A DNA stretch of 64,000 bases from Dryococelus australis (taxonomy: Eukaryota > Arthropoda > Insecta > Phasmatodea > Phasmatidae). The notes under the pieces were generated by a model. That model had not been told where the DNA came from. It did not search any database and worked only from the letters and a program-made list of their open reading frames with translations. This document shows, one piece after another, positions 1-12,300 of this stretch. Positions within the stretch are counted from its first letter, which is position 1. Each line of letters starts with the position of its first letter. The stretch is from NCBI GenBank assembly GCA_029891345.1, contig CM057002.1, positions 17,234,295-17,298,294 of the forward strand, read 5' to 3'. A program made the translations under genes and the position numbers.

Positions 1-1135
1 CACTGGAATGCTGCGAATACGTTAATAAATAATGAATTATGAAATAACTCCAAAAAAATTAGTTGCAAAATATATAAACAAATCACAACACTTGCCTGTT
101 TTTTTAAATACATGCCTAGATTGTTTCATGAACAATTATTTGTTTTAATAAAAAAAAAAACATTTTATTTACACATTTGCACGTGTGTTTTGAAGGTAAA
201 AAACAACATGGCACTGATTTTGTCATTTTGTGTTTATGCTAACATCCCCGCTATATACGAAATACCAAATACTTCACTATTTTTGTATCCAAAATGGTTA
301 CATGATCATTTTGTCAACAGAAGCTGTCATTTTGAACACTGTCTGAATAAGTACAATCAGATACGTGCTTCAACTGGGGGAAATGGATGACTCGTGCAAG
401 TCTCTGCGACAGGCTGGCAGTTTAGAGAGATAAACTTCAGCTATGCTGCACAGCGATATAGTAAAGTGAGCAGTTTTGAATGCCCTCTCATTTGGAATAA
501 TAGTCAATAAATATATTTGATTTTAACCTTACACGTTAACTCCCGAGTGTGGTGAAATATACACACTGTGTTTATTACTTTTATGGCAATCTTTATTTAA
601 AAAGCTTGTTAAAGGATAAAGTTTGGGGTGTCAAAATATCAATTTTTCTCGATTCCAATTGCGAAACCATTTACTCGATTCCGATACCACAAATTAAGAT
701 GTAGGGATTATTAACATATGCCTACAGTCAATGCATCATTTTGAAATTTTGTTTTATATGTCAATGTACAGACAGAAATATGAAAACAAACCCAGGAAAG
801 CTTTTCTGATCTGCTAAGTTAATTTCGTATATTTATGTAAAATTCAGAATAATCTAATTAGTAGATGCAAGAAATGGATTTTTTATTATTATTTTTCAAC
901 ACAAATGTGTATTTTATAGTTCTGGATGTATTCAAAAAATCACTTCTTATCTAGGGACACTTATTGAAGGGCAATCATAGTGAACATTTTTTTAAAGCAG
1001 TAATTATTTAAAAGGTTCAAATTTTAAAATACAGTATAATTTTGGTAAATTCACAAGCAATTTTTCTGAAAACTCAAAGAAGTTTGAAAAATGATAATTT
1101 CCAATAAAAAAATTTTACTGTGAAGGAATTTTGAG
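1..1135. other. AT-rich non-coding stretch, no gene seen
   Basis: The short open frames here are low-complexity and AT-rich and resemble no protein I know. A segment near 640-690 with repeated CGATTCC/CGATACC words looks like hAT-type terminal sequence, but no partner end is visible. I see no RNA gene or promoter that can be defended. Confidence 0.6.
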
Positions 1136-1143
1136 ATACATAC

Positions 1144-2572
1144 TAGTGGTGTGCGGGAATAGAATTTTGCCATTGGAAAAAATTTTGGCGGGAAACTTAA
1201 ATTTCCGTGGGAATTTGGGAAAAATATCTTAAGTTAGGTAAAGACATTTGTGGGTTTTTAGTCCTAGTGAATAACATTCTATCAGGACTTATTCCACTAA
1301 AACAAAACATAAATACACAATAATGACTGTATGTGCTAAAAATTAGATTTGAACTAGAAAAGTCTTAGTGTTCCATATTTTTATACACTTGTTTTTGCAC
1401 TATGAATTAATCGTCTGAATTTGGAGCACTTCTTTATAAAATACTTGCTTCAATTTTAATAGGAAAATCCTTATAATAATTTTTAAATAACATAAGAATT
1501 GGTCTTATGACATGAAAAACAAAAATTTCACTTTAAATTTGTTTGAAAACATTGCCTTTGTGTTTTCAGTGTGCTACTATTTTCTTTATAATTTAATAGT
1601 GTCTACTAAGGAACTTTTGCATTATTCATTCTTTTTTTGGTAATAAAATGTGTGTATATTGACACAAATGTACTCAAATTAACTTTCACTGGAAGTTTTA
1701 ATGTCCGTAAACACAGTTACGCTTCTAATCACATAGTGCAACTGCAATCAAAACCAAGTCGCATCGGGCAGGTTATGAATTCTTCATACAGAATCTGTGT
1801 GCTAACAAGGCTAATACTCTATCAATAACAAGGTTACAAGTATCTAAGAAAATTAATTATATTTCTCTCATAGAAGATTAGCTACGTTTGGAGTTTGTCA
1901 ACGTCTCTGCGATAACAAGTGAGCACAGCACACAATTAAAAACAAACACATTCTGAATGAAAAAAAAGGCAATTTGTTGGCGTGCTACGAATAGTTTTAA
2001 CCACACCCATATTAAAAAACCCCATTTTAGATCTCAGTCAAATAGTTAAACATTTGGAGTCAAATTAAATATTCATTGTGCACTAGCTTAATTTTTCATG
2101 AATGTTTAGATTATGTATATCAAAACTTGTGTACCACATCAACCAGCAATCGATACTTGCAACGTATTTATGTTACTCGCATATAAGACAAATGCAGTGC
2201 GCACGGTTCACCAGAACTTCATAATAGTGCAAGTTTGCAAGTTTTATTTTTGGAATAGACACATAGTTTTAACGTTACATAATCTATGGCTTACAAAAAT
2301 TATTTTTGCTTATGCAACAAACTTTGAAATCTGTGAATAAGGGGTAAACAATCAGTTTTCTCGACAAGATTTGAGTCATCAAATCATAATCACGTACGTA
2401 ATAGTCTATATAAAGCTTATCGTACAAAATTCAACTTATAATTTAATTGGAACAACCTACAAACGTGAACATAAATTTTTCCTGGAAATAGGAAAAATTA
2501 TATCCCGCCCGACGAAAATATCGTTATGTATTCCCGAAATTTTTCTGAAGTTCGGGATATTGCCCACCACTA
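1144..2572. mobile_element. Non-autonomous hAT-type DNA transposon with exact 8-bp TSD
   Basis: The left end reads TAGTGGTGTGCGGGAATA and the right end, reverse complemented, reads TAGTGGTGGGCAATATCCCG, so the outer 8 bases match exactly and similarity continues inward. The octamer ATACATAC lies directly outside both ends, at 1136-1143 and 2573-2580. An 8-bp target duplication with a TAGNGGTGGG-type terminus is the hAT pattern. The 1429-bp interior is AT-rich; its open frames, such as 1637-1828 and 2113-2340, do not resemble a transposase. It is probably a non-autonomous derivative mobilised in trans. The family name is unknown. Confidence 0.8.
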
Positions 2573-4859
2573 ATACATACATAAACTAGTAGACAAGCAG
2601 TAACCACGTAATATCAATATGTTCTACAGTCTTTAGAAATGTCTTCTCAGTCTGGTTCAGGTCTGTATTTGTATTAATTTTTTGCACACATTATGCTCAT
2701 CCTTGCCCTTTCTTTTTACATAAAAAGTCCAAATGATAGACATTTCGGTCCTTTACATCAGCTGCAGTATCTTATGAGACAAGATATTTGATGTAAACGG
2801 TCCATTTAATGTATCAATTGAAATATCTCATGTTTCATGCACAACTGTCAATGTAAATAAACACGATGCTGCAGCTATAGATTACTGCACACATTCTAGT
2901 TGTGTGTATTCACTTTGTATCATTGTTACTAGCGCTTGGGTGTGGTTTGTTGTCAAAGTTAATGTAGCTTATTTCGAAGTGCATATTTTACTGCTTGTGT
3001 AATCTTTTGAATGTTTATGTTTACATTCTGTTATGCAAGAATAAAATACTTAATGTATTTACATGCGTGTGTTGTATGTAGAACTACGATTTCCGAGATT
3101 TAAAAATTGTCTAGAGACGAAGTTGAGTCTTTTTTCATCTGGAGTATTTCTTGATATTGCCTAGAGGAGTCTCAATGTACTGTTTATGTAACAACATGGG
3201 AACTAATATTTCTTATTCTATCACAAATAGTAAATACATTTTTTGACGTACATAAGCATAAGGTTGTAGTTTGCAGCAACTTATAATGTGCTATGGGTAA
3301 ACCTAACCTCTTTTGATGATAGCTTATAAGAATCGAGATCGAGGTAGTCACACTAGATTTTCACGATTCTCATAAAGCAAGGGAAATAGGGTGTATCGAG
3401 GAATTGAATTTGACATTCTTAGATAAAATATAGCTGAAAGAACAAAGTAACTAGGGCGTCGAAAGTGCTCCGTTACCATGAACCGCGTATAGACGTACAT
3501 GTTACCGCTGCTTGGTAAACAGCATACGTTACAGCATGGCCTTGCTGCAGAAGTTACAGTAGACTTTCAAAAAAGCCAAAATTCAGCATGCACGGTTGAG
3601 CCGGAAACTGTGATGCCGGCTAACAGCCAGCAGCGCTAGAGCCCATGACTGTGCTCACCATGCACGTTCGCAGAGATCAATAATTTTGAACTTTCGTATA
3701 AATGTTATTTTTAGTGTAAAATGTGTTCTATTGCACCGAGATTAGAAACACTTAATATTCCGGCATGAATGCAGTTGTAAAGAGACACTAAAATAATATT
3801 TAAATTCATAAGAAAATTATAAAAATGTAAAACAATACTTGATTTAATTTGTGCCATTTTATTTTCAATAATTGGATATTTACTCAGCGTGCATAGCACT
3901 TCCGCTTATGTGAACCCCGTAGCAACCATAATAGGGCCGAGCGACGCTTGTCTCTAGACAGTCTGTCGAGGAGAGCTGGCGAGGTAAGACACTGTCACGT
4001 ACTCACTACAACTTTTTCTTCACTGATTTAGGTTTCCATAGTTAATTTTGTTTGCCGGTTAACCTTTGCTTGCGTACGTTTTTGCCAGACATTTTCCCCA
4101 GCATTATGCTTGCTTTATTAATTTATTGTGCCCTTGCGGCATTTTTAACTTAATCAAGGAGAATGAGTAGAAAGATGTCTGAGAGTTCTCACGATCCGCG
4201 CAACTTGAATTGGACGCCATCTGCCTATATTTATGGCATTTCATTGTAACTTCTGCATTATTGCTACACACAATTTTAAGAGCTTAATTTTTATGTATGT
4301 ATTTGAGGGTAATTTTCGTGTTTGAATATTTTACGGCAACATCATGTATAGCCACGTGGCCGACTGACGCAAAGTCTTTGTATACGCCATCGTTGCGTTT
4401 GAGAGCTTATTTATGTAATATTGTATATGCAATATTTTATTCAGGGTTATGTGTTAAATTTTGTCAGGGTTCTGTGTTATTTCAGGTAAATTGATACTTT
4501 TTGTACTTGACCATGCGGTCATGTTAATGTTTGATTTTACCGCCATCAGATTTTGCCGCCTGTAACCACTGCAATCATAAAGAGAATAATTTTCTCAGCA
4601 AGAGTAACCTTTTGTCTGAATTTATTTTGCAATTTCCACTCAGAAATATTGCAATTTCACCTGCATCATGTGGTCTGCTATGAACTTCATCCGTGCTATC
4701 CAAGCTTGTTTTCACACGTGTGTGTTTATTTTGAATATTCATCTCGTGTCCCATCTGGTTTTATGTATCATGTAAGGGTTTATGTAATTTGGTGATTAGT
4801 GTACTCTGCAATTATTCCCGTCCTAGCCGGCTCTGTGTATAGCCTGTCACCACACTACC

Positions 4860-5470
4860 CTCGTGCTGGAGGGCGAGCCCCGGGGATTTGGCGTTAGTGA
4901 CACCAAGTAATCACGTGTGTTAATGTTTTCATTGAGGGTTTCATTTGAAATTCACAGTGTCCTGTCTTCAGGGAAAAACCGTCAGTTCACCCTAGCGGCT
5001 GTCGGCCCTCTTCCCTTGTGAAGGCTGTGCTTTCATGCACCTCAGTGAGATCATCCATCTAGGCCTGCGCTAGAGTAATTGCGGGCTGGGAGCACCCAAG
5101 CAGAATTGGTTATTCATTGGTGTGTATGCATAACAACAATAAAAACAATTCTACAGTGAACTTATATTTTATTCAGTAGTGACAGTGTCCTAGCCACATA
5201 TGTTTTATTAAGTGTTATTTTCCAGTGATGTTTAGTAAAAAGTTTAGTATTGCCTACGTGTTTGTAAGTACGCTTGGGTGAGACGGACACACAGAACCCA
5301 CAACATCCCTGAGAACCCCGAGTCTCAATAGTGCAGTGATTGGGAAGCACCGCTGGCGCCCAAATTACCAGTAAGTATTTGTGTCATCGTTCGTCACGTG
5401 TCTCACCCGACGACGTCAACTGGTCAAGCGAAGCACCAATAAACTGGAGTGTACTGATTAGTAATTTTGG
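4860..5470 (+). mobile_element. Possible LTR remnant followed by a primer-binding-like site
   Basis: The octamer TGGCGCCC at 5354-5361 matches the start of the tRNA-Lys type primer-binding site of many LTR retrotransposons (TGGCGCCCAACG...), though the match is lost after CAA. Upstream lie CAATAAAAAC near 5140 and a moderately GC-rich block. No gag or pol follows and no second LTR is seen. It could be a decayed LTR end or a chance match. Confidence 0.22.
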
Positions 5471-7059
5471 ATTTTAATTGACACAGTTTCTATAAATCTT
5501 TGATTTACAGAGGCTGTGGTGATGGGGATGTTGGGGTGCTTGTATCCTTCCTAGGTGAATCTGATTTGATTCCCAGCGGGATGGGTTCTTTTTTTGGGGT
5601 TGGGGGGGGGATTACCCTCATCTTCCCCTTTTTTTTATCAATGGCATTGGGTCAAATGCTGTGAAAGCTATTCTGGGGTGATGATGGTTTTGGAAATTAT
5701 ATATTTTTTTGCTATTTTATTATTTATTCTGGAAAGTGCAATAACAGTATAGGTACTGTGTTAGTGTCAGCATCAGCCAATCAACGAACATTACTGAGCG
5801 CTATTGCCACATTTGTCAAGTGCCTATCCCGTTATAATACGTGTGTCGTGAAATCCAAAGTTGTAGTAATAGAAATAACAATTCTGTACATAAAAAGGAA
5901 CATTAGAATATATTAGAAAGCGATGTTGGTAATGCACGTACATCATGGGAGTTTATATGTATTCGAAAACTGCCTGAGCAGATGAACTTCTAAATTCTTA
6001 CGTTCATGGTAAAACCATTCTGAGGCTTAGATTTACAGATTAGCAACATCTATTAAATGTACACGTAATAATCTTAATTTACTTACAGGAGTATAGAAAT
6101 GTATTTTTCTTATAGAAGTAGAAAATTAAGTAAGCAGACACAATCCGTAGAACATAAAAAGACAACACTTCATTGAATAAAACAATAAGAGTCTTCAGCA
6201 TAAAACACTGAAGAAACATTCTACACACTACAAGGAAACACAAGAAAATTATTTTCTCAAGGGCAAAATTATTTTTGTTGACAGACGTTGAGTGCAACAG
6301 AAAATATTCAGGTGTCGTCATTCAAGTTGGTTGTGAATTGATACAAAAAAATGATACTGTTCAGTTGTATTGATTTACCATGATACAATAATATTCAAAT
6401 TTACTGTTGTCAAAATCACCTCTCTCACAAATGAGATGAAACTCATGAAATGTGACAGTATAGAAACGTTAAGAAAAAATTTGTTCATTCCAACGTCTGT
6501 AATCTAACTAGCTGAGTCGGAATTGCAGTAGCTCTTTAATTTCAGCATCTGGTAAACTGTTCGAAAGAAGGTGGTCAAATAGACCAGGATAAATAATATC
6601 TTCTATAATGTAAAAGTTTTAATTCAGTATCTTAGAATTTCACCCAAACTTGCAATTAGTAAACAAATTTTGAGATAACTTGAATGAAATTTCACATTCT
6701 TACATATCAAGCAGATGTAGCCTGTTGAATGGTGTCATCCCTGGTCTCTATAGGTGTTGGAAGCGAAAACATAAAAAAATTATGGTATCTGGCATTTGTG
6801 GACCTTTTCTTGTATTTGCCTTGCACATTTAAACACTTTCGTGCCTCTCCAGGCAGCCCCATCCTTATGTCAAGCAGTTATACTAAAAACAAAATTAAGC
6901 TTGATAGATGAACCAGAAGAAAGAGTACTCAAATCTAGGCTTCTAGCAAATTCCTCAAGCAGTAAACTCTGGATTAAACATGTAATTAAGTACAAACTTT
7001 CACTGAAAATAATGTAAGCATATATCTTCCTTGGGATGGAACTAACTGAAGCAATGTAT

Positions 7060-7082
7060 GTAGTAGTAGTAGTAGTAGTAGT
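7060..7082. repeat. (GTA)n microsatellite
   Basis: About seven to eight tandem GTA units, followed at once by a short A run. Confidence 0.9.
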
Positions 7083-7313
7083 AAAAAAAAAACTATAATA
7101 TAGCATAGACTTAGTGCTAAGAGAAAATAAAAGTTACCGCTCAAATTTAAATGTAATTATCAATGAATAATACACAATTAACAAACTTGAGCTTAAAAAA
7201 AAACTGATAGGGTGATTGATAATTCCTAAATTTACAAAACTAACTAAATAAATTTTATGGGCGGTTCCAGAATCTGAATCCTGATCAAAAAGTAAACAAA
7301 GCAAATAATATGT

Positions 7314-7410
7314 TGCGATACAGTGCCCAAAGAAATTCTGAGCTTGTTAAGTGCAAATGAATAAATAGGTATTAAAATATAATGAACTCTGAGTACCATC
7401 ACAGAACTAC
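7314..7410. repeat. Direct repeat, first copy (second at 8060-8150)
   Basis: The text beginning GCGATACAGT and running through AAATTCTGAGCTTGTTAAG recurs at 8060, with later shared words GAGTACCAT. The two copies are about 750 bp apart in the same orientation, so this is a local duplication or two copies of one dispersed repeat. Confidence 0.7.
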
Positions 7411-8059
7411 CTGCTCTGCTGTTTCAGCCTGATAGATAATAGTGAATTTCGAGAAGGGTGGAACAGCATCATTAGTCGTAATTATATTCAACAATAAACA
7501 AATAGTTGATCTAACAGAAATTCAAATAGTTAATGGTTCCAAATGCTGCAATGTCAATAATAGTGTGTTCAGCTGAAGAAGAAGAGAAAAACAAATAAAA
7601 CCGTATACACATACGCACAGGGAAAAAAATTAAACACCAGATAACATTTGAAAACCTTTGAATAAATTACAATCCACTTATTAAATCACTGATCATATCA
7701 TTAATTTCAATCATCGAATTCGTTGCTGAAGAGAAAAATATTTGAAAATATAAATTGAGATGCGCTGTCATTGGTCGCTATGTATTATGGTTAATAACCA
7801 TAATTCCTTGCGTCACACTCAGGCGTTGAAGAAAACATCAAACAAATTCTGGGTGAGGGTAAGGAGACAAATAAAAATTTGCCACCTGCTGCTGGTGGAA
7901 ATTTCTATAGTGGTTTTTGGTTCTCTGGCATTTCTCCTCGCATTGTTTATGTGGAAAAAACTATAGCTACAATGAATTACAAGTGTTTAAAAATAAATGC
8001 CACCTTCTTCCAGCCAACATGCATTAATAATCGTGTAACATCTTGACTAATCCACTAAT

Positions 8060-8150
8060 TGCGATACAGTACACAAAAAGAAATTCTGAGCTTGTTAAGT
8101 GCAAATAAATAAATAGGCAACTGAACTTGTGAGTACCATTGCGTAGTTAC
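8060..8150. repeat. Direct repeat, second copy (first at 7314-7410)
   Basis: Same orientation as the first copy. It differs by small substitutions and a short indel after the shared TTAAGTGCAAAT word. Confidence 0.7.
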
Positions 8151-8439
8151 AGTTGCCTGTAGCATAGAAAATAACCCATCTTTGTGTGGCAGCTTGTAAA
8201 GGCATCACAAACTTGTTGCTGTCTACCCAGTTGTAACATCATTTTTCCATAATAAATTTGAACTATCTCAAAAGCTAATACCTGTAATATAGGTTTTATC
8301 TTATTTTATTTTACGAATTTTACAGGTATGGCTTTATTCTTTGTTTGTGAAAACATGTTCTGGAAGATAAAGTGCTGTAATTTCCATGATGATTAAATCA
8401 TTTGGCTTGATGAACTGATTTTGTTGGACCATGACTGAT

Positions 8440-8594
8440 CGTAACCGATGCCAATTTTGGATTTATCGGCCGATGTATTGGTATCGGTCCATTCCTAATC
8501 ATTACAATCCGAATAAAACCAAATCGGAACTGGAAAATATCTGCATTAGCAGTTTATGTCAGAATTGGTTGTTAACTGAATCTGCACATCCCTA
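8440..8594 (-). mobile_element. Two adjacent hAT-type right ends
   Basis: Read on the minus strand, one terminus starts at 8497 as TAGGAATGGACCGATACC and continues into ATCGGCCGATA. A second starts at 8594 as TAGGGATGTGCAGATTC. Both are in the style of hAT termini (the CAGGGATGCACCGAT group). No matching left ends or target duplications are visible, so these are orphan ends, possibly nested. Confidence 0.45.
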
Positions 8595-9162
8595 ATTCAA
8601 AGACAGTAAAGAGTTACAGAATAGTGCCACTGGGCTAACTTAGAAGATTCCGATACAGCTACTAACTCCAAAAACATTGGCTGCAATATCAACTACAAAA
8701 ATATTGGTCACCACATCATTATCATCATTACTAAACTGTAATAGTACTGACACTGGGAAACATTTTCCGTACAATAAACTCCTAAACAATTAATTACTTT
8801 CTAAACATTAATCTCATTACATTAATGTTACCATAATGCCTGCTATGATAACATAAGTTAGTATTAACCACTTCAGAAATATTTGCTAACTGTGAAAACA
8901 TTTGACGCATTGTCAACTCTTAAAACCCTAGCCACATCACAGATTTCCAGAATTTTGTAAGGCATATGTTGGTGTTTAATGTATTAGGCAGAAATTAAGA
9001 TAATAATTTTACAAGGTATGCAATTGGAAATAATGGAGTAGATTTCCTATTATACATGACAGTGGATTGTAATGTGCAGTGACAAGCCACTTGACTGGGC
9101 TATGGAACCTGAATGTGAACGTGCCCGCCTCGTACCTGAGCCCATCACCATCGCCAGATGAG

Positions 9163-9366
9163 ATGGTGATCCAGCAGCGCGGGCGGCGGCGTGTGCCAGT
9201 CACTTGGAGTCCGGACATTGACGACAAGAAGGAAGAACGCGGGACTCACACTCCCGTCAAGGCCAGCCCTTCCAAGAGCACCATCGTGCTGCGCAGCACC
9301 CCCCGTAAGCGTCTGCTCATGAACGAGCCGCGCGACCTATTCTCCACTCCCGACAAGAACAAGAAG
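9163..9366 (+). CDS. cut8: cut8 exon 1 (residues 1-68)
   Basis: Encodes the basic N-terminal tail. S16-P, T30-P-V-K, S35-P-S-K, T46-P-R-K and T62-P-D-K are proline-directed sites, four of them full CDK consensus. The exon ends AAG with donor GTGATT in phase 0. The open frame extends upstream to a TAA at 9070-9072. A possible acceptor AG at 9077-9078 has a poor pyrimidine tract, so the transcript may simply begin upstream and continue through this point. Confidence 0.85.
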
Positions 9367-12300
9367 GTGATTTCTCGTTAGAAATATTTATTTTCCAGAA
9401 AATAATGTTTGAGGATAATTGAAAAAAGTTTTTCGCGTAATGTTAGAAACGTACACAGATGTACAGTACAGTACGACCTTCCTAGGACAGACCCATTAAT
9501 AGCATCCACTTTTCTATAATAACTTGTTGTTTTGTATTGAACAACAGTGAAAAATGTGGGTGAGGAAAGTAAAATATTTGAAATAAATTGACTGAGAAAT
9601 TAATTTTCTGTATTTTGTGGTGCTGCATGTTGCACTTGGCGAGCACTGTGCTAGATTAGTGCATATCTAAAAATAGATACCACCCCCTCCCGCAGGCTGC
9701 AGGTTCTGCCAGTACCTATCTAATCTGCGTACCCTTTGTCCCTCAGGCAGCAGAATCTTTCTGTGCACGACATACCACTGTCACGTATTTGTCCTGCCAA
9801 TGTGCTCTTGCCAGTTTGCCTCATCTTGCTTAAATTTCCCTCTTTTTTATTACTGTTTTACAAATTATTATGCTTATTTCAGACTTGCCAATGTGTACAA
9901 TTTACACGTAAAATGTACGGGAAATAACACCATTGTACGAATGTACTGTCACATCTAGAATCTTACTGATTTTTGGAAATATTCTGACATTAAAAATATT
10001 TATGCCTTGTGTTTGTTTTTTATTGCAGAACCGAGGTGTCAGGGTCATAGAGAGAGGAATATCGTGGTCATATGCTATCTGTTTCCTTATTGGTTGCTAT
10101 TAACCAATCAAATGCATATTTTCAGGCTTAGTTTGAACTCATTGGGCTCGAGGTCTTGGCATCGAATCAGTGTATTTCTTTTAGTAGTGTGGAAAATGGC
10201 GTCTATTGAAAGAAGTTTGTATCTGTGTCAGGAGTGAAATATATTTGTGGAATAATGGAATGAATACTATACGCGTTTCATTTTCTGTTTGTAATATGTG
10301 TGTTCGTAGTTTCTAACATCGCCAAGCATTGTGCTCATATTACAGTATTGAATTTTTTTCATAATGCATGGTTCGTGATTTGTTGTGGCTTCAATGTGGT
10401 TATAACATGAGCGGGAGTAAATATATTATCAAGCCTTCAGAGATGTGTATATGAGAGTTTCCTTATACAGGGCTCATAACAGGTCACTCTTTCAATTAAA
10501 AGTCACTTTTTTAAAGTAAGTAACTGAAAGGCTTTATTATTATTATTTTTTTTTTCAAACAAGCAATTAAAAGTTACTTTTTTCTTGGTTTTGATTTTCA
10601 TTTGTTTAAATTATAGAAAAAAATTGGAATTCAGGCCTATATATCATTAGCTTTGGTCTTATAGGTCTCAATAATTTGATTTATTTTAAATTTTACGTTA
10701 ATGTTGAGTCCCTATGAAGCAAATCCGAGGGTCCAGAATATGCTCCAGCCTGTTTGTAACCCAGGTGGTTGCAACATTTTATTTTGCAGGTCTGTGGAGT
10801 ATGAAATGCAGTCACCAGTAATTGGAAGTCCTGTGTGCCTGTTTATGTGGATAAAATTTCATGCTATTTTAAAAGTGTTCTTGTTTTCAGTGCAGGTTTT
10901 TTTTCTTTGTGTATGCAGTATTTGTTTGTGTGTTTGGATTACGTTATTATTTTAATTTTATCCATGTGTTTAGTGTGCCTACCAAGTGCATGCCGCTAAC
11001 AAACTAGCATGTAAATATATATTAACAATATCAAAAATTAACTCACAATAGTCTTTCCTTTCAGAATTGTGGTGGCTTTCAAGACATAAGTTTCAGTACA
11101 GCACCTAGACTTTTATGCTTTTACTTTAACAAAGGGGAAGTGCAATTTCAAGGAGGAGTGGCTTCTAAAAACTGATTTAATTGTCATCTTTATTTAAGTT
11201 GGGTGAAGAAATTTAGTGAAACTGAAGAATTTGCATAGTTTGTGAATAAAGATTACTGTAATTAAAGGAATACAAGGTTTGTCTCAACGTGCTGTAACAA
11301 GTAGGCACAAGGAAAATGCTCGAATTAAACTAGAACCTCGTCAACTTCACCTTATTGCTATCAGCCCTAGTACTTTCAGTACATTAAATAAAGAATGAGG
11401 GAGAAATTCTTGTGACATATCATCTCTTTCCTGTGTGAAACCAGTTTCATCTTGCCCTGGTGCTGGTACAATAGCAGTGTACAGTGTTAAGGACTCTGCA
11501 GCAAGAACAGAAATAACTTGGACTTTGAAATCTTTAACCTCAGATTATTCAGCTTCTTCGTCTGATGGAATTACGGATACATTTCGAACAATGTTTCCTT
11601 GGGGCAGTTCCTAAGAATTTGCGTATGTCTGCAGGAAAAATTAAGTACCTGATAACAGATGGTATTGTACCTTATTTCAAAGAAAAGATTTCTGAAGATG
11701 TACTGCAGTCACCTTGCTACACAATCCAGTATGATTAAACCACCAATAATGCCGGGAAAAAAGAGCTCCAATTAATGCTTCTATATTGGTCAAATTCCTG
11801 TAATCGGGTAGTCGAATCATTTGGAGACTTTTTCTTGGGCAAAGCAACAGGTGAAGATCTTGTCAAGCATATCAACTTAGCAATTGGCAATGGTCGGCTA
11901 CCCAAACAGTCATTGCTCATGATTGGATCAAATGGCCCAAATGTAAATAAAGTTCACCGCCTCATGAATGAAGATATAAAATCCATGCACAATAAGCAGC
12001 TCTTAGACTTAGGGTCATGTACAATTCATACTGTTCATAATGCTTTCCAGAAAGGCCTAAAAAAATATGGGCGGGATATCAGCAATTTGACCATTGAAAT
12101 ATGCTATTATTTCAGAGATTGGCCCTCTAGATGGGAGGACTTTTCCCAGATCCTATCAAAACTGTTGCTGCCAAAACATAGGTTTTGAAACATGTAACTT
12201 TAAGGTGGTTGACAATGAGACACATGCAAAAAAGTTTTTTAGAGCAATGGGATGCCCTTATTGAATACTTCTTGGAGTTCATCCCTCAAAAGAAGTCCAA

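Larger units (their letters stand above)
2581..8450. other. AT-rich upstream DNA, no coding gene recognised
   Basis: No open frame here resembles a known protein. The part from about 3470 to 3660 is less AT-rich; its start (near 3473-3515) resembles 53970-54015 (both carry AGTGCTC, a TTACCRTGAAC word and a CCTATG/CGTATAG word), so it belongs to a dispersed repeat. A GGCGAG followed by GTAAGAC near 3980 could be a splice donor of a 5' UTR exon of the downstream gene, but this is untestable here. Other items in this stretch are listed separately. Confidence 0.5.
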
